From an uncultured Ruminococcus sp. (GTDB lineage Bacteria; Bacillota; Clostridia; Oscillospirales; Acutalibacteraceae): a DNA stretch of 8,905 bases. The stretch covers positions 1-8,905 of the forward strand of contig CACZPV010000147.1 of assembly GCA_902783065.1 (NCBI GenBank). Direction: 5' to 3'. The notes under the pieces were generated by a model. That model had not been told where the DNA came from. It searched no databases and was given only the letters and a program-made list of their open reading frames with translations. The translations under genes and the position numbers were made by a program. How positions within the stretch are numbered: the stretch's first letter is position 1; the number at the start of each line of letters is the position of its first letter. Of this stretch, positions 4,613 to 8,905 are shown one piece after another.

Positions 4613-5684
4613 ATGAAAAGAAGTACATAACTGCCATGCTTAGAATCGATTCGCAGGCAACCAGCGTGAATGCAGCACCCAGATGAATTCCGCCTTTTTT
4701 AACCATTATAGTTCTTAAAGTCGCAGCATCCGATTCAGGATTGTCATTTTTAATTTTTTTAATCGACCGGATTGTTTTTTTGTAGTATCCCTTATTTGCT
4801 GTCAGACCGCAGACAATCATAATGACAAAAGAAATCAGGCTGATCAGATATGGCAGCAGCATAATCAGAATCTGCTGATGGCTGCAGTTGGTCTGCATCC
4901 AGTTAAGATATTCGTAGTAAGTCGGTACATGTTCGGGTACACCCAGGGCGGTATTAGCTTTTTCCCATAATTCGCCCGCCCAGAAGGTTGTAACGATTTC
5001 CTGCAGAATACTAAGAAGAAGCATGGAAAGTGAAACGAGAATCCCCTTTAAATATTGTTTTCTGTAGAAATACCATGCTCCGTTAAACAGGAAAGCAGCA
5101 AAATTGAATCTGCTGGTATTGAATCTTTTGATTTTAGAAAAAACAGGCAGATAATACAATGCATTTCCGCCCACATAGTCAACCAGTTCTTTCGAAGTTA
5201 CACCGTCATGATCTTCATTTTCGTCAATGCCGAAGCTGAAAGGTGATGTTCCGTTAACATAAAAGTTGGCACTTCCCATAACAGGTCCGACATTTCTCAT
5301 TTGTTCCCGGATTTTTTCCAGTTCTTCTTCGCCTTCCTCATCTGTGCTGTCGTTAAAAGGACTGAAAATTACAGGTCCTGTCAGAAAATCGCCGCACTGT
5401 TCGCAGACAATAGAATCCTTTGAGTTTTTATGTCCGCAATGTTTGCAAATAACAGTTTCTTCGTCAGCAGCGGTGTTTTCTTGTTCAGATGTTTCATCAT
5501 TTTCTGTACAGTATACGGATTTCCATGATTTTTTTTCTTTATGCAAATCCGGAAAGATGCATTTTCCTTTTTCTCTATAACATTCTCTATGATACGGGGC
5601 ACCGCATTTAGGGCAAACTACAATATCGTCACCGTCCTGAAAAGCTTCGGAACAGACGGGACATTTTTTTCCTTTAAAATCCAT
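4611..5684 (-). CDS. RING-like/zinc-ribbon membrane protein with DUF2628 region
   Basis: Function unknown; the architecture is clear. Residues 8-35 form a RING-type zinc site, Cys8, Cys11, Cys24, Cys27, His32, Cys35 (spacing C-2-C-12-C-2-C-4-H-2-C), with Cys42 and His48 as further possible ligands, as in the prokaryotic RING family. An acidic linker leads to a second zinc ribbon, Cys80, Cys83, Cys94, Cys97. After another acidic stretch comes 'Phe-Asn-Phe-Ala-Ala-Phe-Leu-Phe-Asn-Gly-Ala-Trp-Tyr-Phe-Tyr-Arg' (from about 193), the opening of DUF2628, then membrane segments at about 211-236, 269-296 and 331-357. The zinc part is therefore cytoplasmic or at the membrane face. GGAG precedes the ATG by 9 bases. 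It has its own promoter and a 148-base leader with three inverted repeats. Such fusions may sense or sort membrane proteins, but this is inference; ubiquitin-ligase activity should not be assumed. Confidence 0.85.
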   Translation of the reverse strand: MDFKGKKCPVCSEAFQDGDDIVVCPKCGAPYHRECYREKGKCIFPDLHKEKKSWKSVYCTENDETSEQENTAADEETVICKHCGHKNSKDSIVCEQCGDFLTGPVIFSPFNDSTDEEGEEELEKIREQMRNVGPVMGSANFYVNGTSPFSFGIDENEDHDGVTSKELVDYVGGNALYYLPVFSKIKRFNTSRFNFAAFLFNGAWYFYRKQYLKGILVSLSMLLLSILQEIVTTFWAGELWEKANTALGVPEHVPTYYEYLNWMQTNCSHQQILIMLLPYLISLISFVIMIVCGLTANKGYYKKTIRSIKKIKNDNPESDAATLRTIMVKKGGIHLGAAFTLVACESILSMAVMYFFS

Positions 5685-5724
5685 TTTCCATTACTCCGTT
5701 AATAAAAATGCAGCTGAATTAAGT

Positions 5725-5817
5725 CGGATCAGGGCATTTCTCAGAACTATATTTTTCATTTGATCCGAAAGATTCTTTTTGTATACATATACAAAAGCAG
5801 TCAAAATAATTTTTGAC
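5725..5817 (-). promoter_or_regulatory. Leader with three inverted repeats before the RING-like gene
   Basis: Between promoter and start codon lie GTCAAAA/TTTTGAC (5800-5806, 5811-5817), a near-continuous palindrome of 9-base arms around two bases (5777-5785, 5788-5796), and CGGATCA/TGATCCG (5725-5731, 5761-5767). The first two are compact enough to be protein-binding operators; the third could be an RNA stem. No regulator is named by the sequence. Confidence 0.5.
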
Positions 5818-5838
5818 GCATATCGTAAAATTAATACT

Positions 5839-5867
5839 ATTATACAATATATTTTTTCATTTAGCAA
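5839..5867 (-). promoter_or_regulatory. Promoter of the RING-like membrane protein gene
   Basis: Minus strand: TTGCTA (5862-5867), 17 bases, TATAAT (5839-5844). The start is near 5832, about 148 bases before the ATG. It lies 62 bases past the hisK stop, with no strong terminator between. Confidence 0.68.
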
Positions 5868-5929
5868 GATTATCCTGAAATTAAGTTGAGAGTTTTGCAG
5901 TATTTTATTCAGACAAAAAGTTATAGTTT

Positions 5930-6742
5930 TTACAAAATCGGAAGCAATTTCGGACAATGCTTTTCATAAACAGAAAAATGGGTATAGCCACATTCAAGAA
6001 GCATATCCAGTCCTGTTTCAATGCCGGAACCGATATCACCCCAGCGGTGAGCATCCGACCCGATTGTAACATACTTGCCTCCCAGTTCCCTGAAGCGTCT
6101 GATAACACTGATATCCGGCAGAGTACGTCCGATTACCTGTCTGAGTCCGGAAGTATTGATTTCAATTCCTTTATCGTTTTTAATGATAGTTTCAAGTACA
6201 GCATCCAGTTGTTCACTGTAGCGTGTGACATCAATATTAAGTCCGGAATTTCCGATAATGTAGCGCAGAGGATAATCAAGATGGGACATACAGTCAAAAA
6301 GATTTTGTTCAGCAAGTTCCAGTAATTCCCGGAAATATCTGTCCAGAAGCTGACAGGCATTTTCCTGTGTATATTCCAGAAAATAGAAATCCTTTTCACC
6401 TTTTAGATTGTGAAGTGAGCCGAGAATAAAATCATAATCAGTCAGTGACAATACCTCTTTGGCGGCAGCAGCATCCTGTACAGGCTGTCCGAGTTCAATT
6501 CCGGTATAGACATGAAGTCTGTCATGATACATGGCACGTGCCTTGCTGATCTGCATAATTGAACGTGTGATATCCTCTTTTACGTTTTTTTCAAAATATT
6601 CATTACATTCGCAGTGGTCGGTGACAGTCAGTGAATACATTTCAAGTGCGCTTGCCTGTTCGCACAACATGATAACACTGTCGGTTCCGTCAAAAGAACA
6701 TTCGCTGTGGGTATGGCTGTCGGAAATAAATCGGTATCTCAT
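5930..6742 (-). CDS. PHP-domain phosphatase, histidinol-phosphatase (HisK/HisJ) type
   Basis: A 270-residue PHP-family metal-dependent phosphatase. The full metal-binding set is present: Asp8-Ser-His10-Thr-His12, Asp42-His43, Glu83 (Gly-Ile-Glu-Leu-Gly), His111 (Gly-Ser-Leu-His), His154 (Ser-His-Leu-Asp-Tyr-Pro) and Asp230-Ala-His232 (Gly-Ser-Asp-Ala-His). The arrangement and length fit the HisK/HisJ group, which removes phosphate from L-histidinol phosphate in histidine synthesis. I start at the ATG at 6740-6742, 7 bases after GGAG; an ATG two codons earlier almost touches the binding site. No other his gene is in the window; solitary hisK genes are common in Firmicutes. Related PHP enzymes acting on other phosphates share these motifs, so the substrate is likely but not proven. 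It is divergent from the ACT gene. Confidence 0.88.
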   Translation of the reverse strand: MRYRFISDSHTHSECSFDGTDSVIMLCEQASALEMYSLTVTDHCECNEYFEKNVKEDITRSIMQISKARAMYHDRLHVYTGIELGQPVQDAAAAKEVLSLTDYDFILGSLHNLKGEKDFYFLEYTQENACQLLDRYFRELLELAEQNLFDCMSHLDYPLRYIIGNSGLNIDVTRYSEQLDAVLETIIKNDKGIEINTSGLRQVIGRTLPDISVIRRFRELGGKYVTIGSDAHRWGDIGSGIETGLDMLLECGYTHFSVYEKHCPKLLPIL

Positions 6743-6811
6743 AAACATTCTCCAATTAGCTGAACTTTGTACGTCCGTTTTATATCGGGCGGATATTTAT
6801 TATACTAATGT

Positions 6812-6840
6812 ATTATAACACAGTTACCTGTATTTTTAAA
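6812..6840 (-). promoter_or_regulatory. Probable extended -10 promoter of the PHP phosphatase
   Basis: Minus strand TATAAT at 6812-6817, preceded by TG one base upstream (extended -10), with a poor TTTAAA -35 at 6835-6840 and a 17-base spacer. A second TATAAT at 6799-6804 has an even weaker -35. The leader would be about 60 bases. Confidence 0.5.
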
Positions 6841-6933
6841 CACATAAAAGTTATTGAAATATTCTAACTTTTACGGCGGTAAATTATCCAATTTATATAT
6901 TCACATATATTCACATATTTTCGTTAAATTCAC

Positions 6934-6962
6934 TTGACAATAAAGTGATAAAATAGGATAAT
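6934..6962 (+). promoter_or_regulatory. Promoter of the ACT-UPF0210 operon
   Basis: TTGACA (6934-6939), 17 bases, GATAAT (6957-6962). The start near 6969 places the nested hairpin leader (6972-7030) exactly at the 5' end of the message. Together with the minus-strand promoter at 6812-6840 it explains the gene-free stretch between the two divergent genes. Confidence 0.75.
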
Positions 6963-6971
6963 AACTATATA

Positions 6972-7030
6972 TGTCCGATAAAACCGGAATGACGTATTTA
7001 TTGATATGTTTCCGGAAAACTGACCGGACA
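6972..7030 (+). promoter_or_regulatory. Nested-hairpin 5' leader of the ACT-UPF0210 operon
   Basis: Outer stem TGTCCG (6972-6977) with CGGACA (7025-7030); inner stem CCGGAA (6984-6989) with TTCCGG (7010-7015). The fold ends 5 bases before the AGGAGG ribosome binding site (7036-7041). CCGG occurs three times, so other pairings are possible. There is no poly-T run, so control would act on translation or RNA stability rather than termination. No known riboswitch class is recognised. Confidence 0.5.
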
Positions 7031-7050
7031 ATATCAGGAGGTTTTATATT

Positions 7051-7320
7051 ATGAATGCTGTAATTACCGTTTTGGGTAAAGATAATGTTGGTATACTTGC
7101 AAAGGTTTCCAATGAATGTGCTGCTGTGGGAGCTAATATTGTGGAAGTGACCCAGTCTGTACTTCAGGGAATGTTTGCGATGATTATGTTTGTAGATATC
7201 ACTGAAATTTCAGTGCCGTTCTCGGAACTTTCCGACAGTCTTTCCGCCAAGGGTGAAGAAATGGGTGTGAAGGTCATAGTTATGCATGAGGATCTTTTTA
7301 ATGCAATGCATACAATCTGA
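7051..7320 (+). CDS. ACT-domain protein, UPF0237 family
   Basis: An 89-residue stand-alone ACT domain. It starts 'Ala-Val-Ile-Thr-Val-Leu-Gly-Lys-Asp-Asn-Val-Gly-Ile-Leu-Ala-Lys-Val-Ser', the ligand-loop pattern of ACT domains, continues with 'Gly-Ala-Asn-Ile-Val-Glu-Val-Thr-Gln-Ser' and 'Phe-Ala-Met-Ile-Met-Phe-Val-Asp-Ile', and ends with a final strand 'Val-Lys-Val-Ile-Val-Met-His-Glu-Asp-Leu-Phe-Asn-Ala-Met-His'. ACT domains usually bind small ligands such as amino acids as dimers; UPF0237 proteins are GcvR-like in fold, and their ligand is unknown. AGGAGG is 9 bases before the ATG. It is the first gene of a two-gene unit with the UPF0210 gene 69 bases downstream, an association kept in many Firmicutes, which suggests that the ACT protein senses a ligand for its partner. 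Confidence 0.92.
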   Translation: MNAVITVLGKDNVGILAKVSNECAAVGANIVEVTQSVLQGMFAMIMFVDITEISVPFSELSDSLSAKGEEMGVKVIVMHEDLFNAMHTI

Positions 7321-7351
7321 CCGACAATTGTCTGATAAAAACACGTTAGTC

Positions 7352-7366
7352 CCGGCAGTATGCCGG
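7352..7366 (+). other. Small hairpin before the UPF0210 ribosome binding site
   Basis: CCGGC (7352-7356) pairs with GCCGG (7362-7366) around AGTAT, three bases before AGGAAAGGA. A perfect palindrome GACAATTGTC (7323-7332) also lies in this gap, right after the ACT stop codon. Neither has a T run. They could tune the ratio of the two proteins or mark an RNA processing site. Confidence 0.4.
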
Positions 7367-7389
7367 CAGGAAAGGAATGTTGTGGAAAA

Positions 7390-8748
7390 ATGATTAATTC
7401 GCATGATATATTGGAAACGATCAATATGATCGAAAACGAAAATCTTGATGTCAGAACCATTACAATGGGTATTTCACTGCTCGATTGTATAGATGAAGAT
7501 ATTGATAAGGCCTGCGGGAAGGTTTACGATAAGATCTGCCGTTATGCAAAGGATCTTGTGAAAACAGGAGAGGATATCAGTAAAGAGTATGGAATTCCTA
7601 TTATTCACAAAAGAATTGCTGTGACACCGATCGCTATGCTTGCGGCTGCTTGTCCGACAAAAAATCCTGTGAAGTTTGCACAGACACTTGACAGAGCTGC
7701 AAAAACTGTAGGAGTTAATTTTGTCGGCGGTTACAGTGCTTTGGTACATAAGGGTTTTTCACAGGGAGATTATGCACTGATTGAGAGTATTCCCGAAGCA
7801 CTGAATATAACTGAACGGGTTTGTTCATCCGTGAATATCGGCAGTACAAAAGCAGGCATAAATATGGATGCCGTTGAGAAAATGGGGCGTGTGATCAGAA
7901 GAACGGCAGAGCTGACTGCTGACCGTGATTGTATAGGTGCTGCAAAACTGGTGGTGTTCTGTAATGCTCCTGAGGATAATCCGTTTATGGCAGGCGCTTT
8001 TCATGGTCCCGGAGAGGCTGATTGTGTGATCAATGTAGGTGTTTCCGGTCCGGGCGTTGTCAGAGCAGCACTTGCTAAGGCGGGTGACTGTAATATTACA
8101 GAAGTGGCTGATATTGTTAAGAAAACTGCTTTTAAGATAACCAGAGCAGGTATGCTGGTAGCAAGAGAAGCATCAAAACGTCTGAGTGTACCGTTTGGTA
8201 TCGTGGATCTTTCACTGGCGCCGACACCGGCAATAGGTGACAGTGTTGCCTATATTCTGGAAGAAATGGGTCTGGAGCAGTGCGGTGCTCACGGTACAAC
8301 TGCTTGCCTTGCACTGCTTAATGATGCAGTAAAAAAAGGCGGAGTGATGGCATCTTCTCATGTGGGAGGTCTTTCCGGTGCCTTTATTCCTGTAACAGAG
8401 GATGCGGGAATGATTGAAGCGGCAAGAAGCAAGGCGCTTACAATTGTCAAGCTTGAAGCAATGACAGCGGTATGTTCTGTAGGCCTGGATATGATTGCAA
8501 TTCCCGGTGATACACCGGCGGATATTATTTCCGGTATTATTGCTGACGAAGCAGCAATTGGCATGGTTAACTCCAAAACAACAGCGGTTCGTCTTATTCC
8601 GGCTATTGGTAAACAGGCAGGAGAGGAACTGAATTTCGGAGGATTGCTTGGCAACGGTCCTATCATGGATATTAATCCGAAATCCCCTGCAAAATTCATT
8701 TCTCGTGGCGGAAGAATCCCGGCGCCGATGCAGAGCCTCAAAAATTGA
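7390..8748 (+). CDS. UPF0210 (DUF711) 'PFL-like' family protein
   Basis: A 452-residue protein of the UPF0210/DUF711 family, full length for the family. I start it at the ATG at 7390-7392, because homologues begin close to 'Asp-Ile-Leu-Glu-Thr-Ile-x-Met-Ile' and 'Asp-Val-Arg-Thr-Ile-Thr-Met-Gly-Ile-Ser-Leu-Leu-Asp-Cys', here at residues 5 to 33. A ten-codon extension to 7360 runs through the binding site. AGGAAAGGA is 12 bases upstream, a rather long spacing. Other conserved stretches: 'Val-Gly-Gly-Tyr-Ser-Ala-Leu-Val' , 'Asn-Val-Gly-Val-Ser-Gly-Pro-Gly-Val-Val' , 'Gly-Ala-His-Gly-Thr-Thr-Ala-Cys' and 'Ser-Ser-His-Val-Gly-Gly-Leu-Ser-Gly-Ala-Phe'. The fold of relatives is likened to the pyruvate formate-lyase barrel, hence the name, but I see no C-terminal glycyl-radical motif, so lyase activity should not be inferred. 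Its reaction is unknown; the ACT partner suggests ligand-regulated metabolism. Confidence 0.93.
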   Translation: MINSHDILETINMIENENLDVRTITMGISLLDCIDEDIDKACGKVYDKICRYAKDLVKTGEDISKEYGIPIIHKRIAVTPIAMLAAACPTKNPVKFAQTLDRAAKTVGVNFVGGYSALVHKGFSQGDYALIESIPEALNITERVCSSVNIGSTKAGINMDAVEKMGRVIRRTAELTADRDCIGAAKLVVFCNAPEDNPFMAGAFHGPGEADCVINVGVSGPGVVRAALAKAGDCNITEVADIVKKTAFKITRAGMLVAREASKRLSVPFGIVDLSLAPTPAIGDSVAYILEEMGLEQCGAHGTTACLALLNDAVKKGGVMASSHVGGLSGAFIPVTEDAGMIEAARSKALTIVKLEAMTAVCSVGLDMIAIPGDTPADIISGIIADEAAIGMVNSKTTAVRLIPAIGKQAGEELNFGGLLGNGPIMDINPKSPAKFISRGGRIPAPMQSLKN

Positions 8749-8805
8749 CAGGAAATCCTATGGCAGCATCGTATATAAATTGTCTTTAGATTTGTGCTGT
8801 CTTTG

Positions 8806-8846
8806 TGCAGTATCGTCTTAAAAGTGAAATCACAGACAATACTGCA
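8806..8846 (+). other. Long imperfect hairpin after UPF0210
   Basis: TGCAGTAT-C-GTCT (8806-8818) pairs with AGAC-A-ATACTGCA (8834-8846), 12 bp with one mismatch, and GTG-AAAT-CAC forms a small hairpin inside the loop. No T run follows on either strand, so it is not a standard terminator. The loop segment TAAAAGTGA (8819-8827) is also a perfect complement of TCACTTTTA at 8894-8902. The rest of 8749-8905 shows no gene. Confidence 0.5.
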
Positions 8847-8905
8847 TATAAGTGTAAAATTATAGTTGGCAGCGGTGGCAGTGTTCAATAAAATCACTTT
8901 TAGGC

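Noticed and set aside
5691..5957. Minus-strand ORF of 88 codons between the PHP phosphatase and the RING-like gene
   Set aside because: It spans the promoter, the inverted repeats and the end of the phosphatase gene, with no family resemblance.
7164..7749. Minus-strand ORFs opposite the ACT and UPF0210 genes
   Set aside because: Shadow frames of two well-supported plus-strand genes.
7390..8748. Reading the UPF0210 protein as a true pyruvate formate-lyase
   Set aside because: It is much shorter than that enzyme, and neither the radical Gly motif near the C-terminus nor an activating enzyme gene is visible.

Overview
The window looks like a chromosomal stretch of a low-G+C Firmicute of class Clostridia, most likely a Ruminococcus-like member of the Oscillospiraceae. 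The reasons are strong AGGAGG-type ribosome binding sites, AT-rich spacers, TTGACA/TATAAT promoters, and Firmicutes-typical families (DUF1292, TSCPD protein, ACT plus UPF0210 pair, DUF4358-like protein). The genus is an inference. No phage, transposon, CRISPR array or tRNA is visible.

Left part (1-1100, all minus strand): the first 100 codons of a membrane-anchored DUF4358-like protein run off the left edge. Next comes a probable 6S RNA (about 185 nt between its closing-stem ends) with its own near-consensus promoter and a terminator hairpin. Then comes an acidic DUF1292 protein with its own promoter.

Centre-left (1140-2040, plus strand): this is the least explained part. A strong promoter at 1149-1176 and a strong intrinsic terminator at 2001-2034 bracket about 850 bases with no convincing long gene. 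The start carries a hairpin and a 27-codon ORF behind an excellent ribosome binding site. The next 450 bases are about half G+C, between flanks of about one fifth G+C, and hold many hairpins and three CCUCC anti-Shine-Dalgarno-like motifs. I propose a large structured RNA, possibly also a small-protein mRNA. I could not match it to a known class.

Middle (2044-6742, all minus strand): from the upstream end, hisK-type PHP phosphatase, a RING/zinc-ribbon/DUF2628 membrane protein, galU, then the rpsF-ssb-rpsR operon (ribosomal S6, single-stranded DNA binding protein, ribosomal S18), its terminator, and a small TSCPD protein. The galU/rpsF junction is compact: one hairpin follows galU and at the same time carries the -35 element and spacer of the rpsF promoter. 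The rpsF leader has a GC-rich hairpin consistent with S6:S18 autoregulation.

Right part (6930-8905, plus strand): divergent from hisK, a TTGACA promoter and a nested-hairpin leader precede an ACT-domain protein (UPF0237) and a UPF0210/DUF711 'PFL-like' protein. The two form a conserved pair of unknown biochemical role. The last 150 bases hold no gene but contain a long imperfect hairpin and a second long-range inverted repeat.
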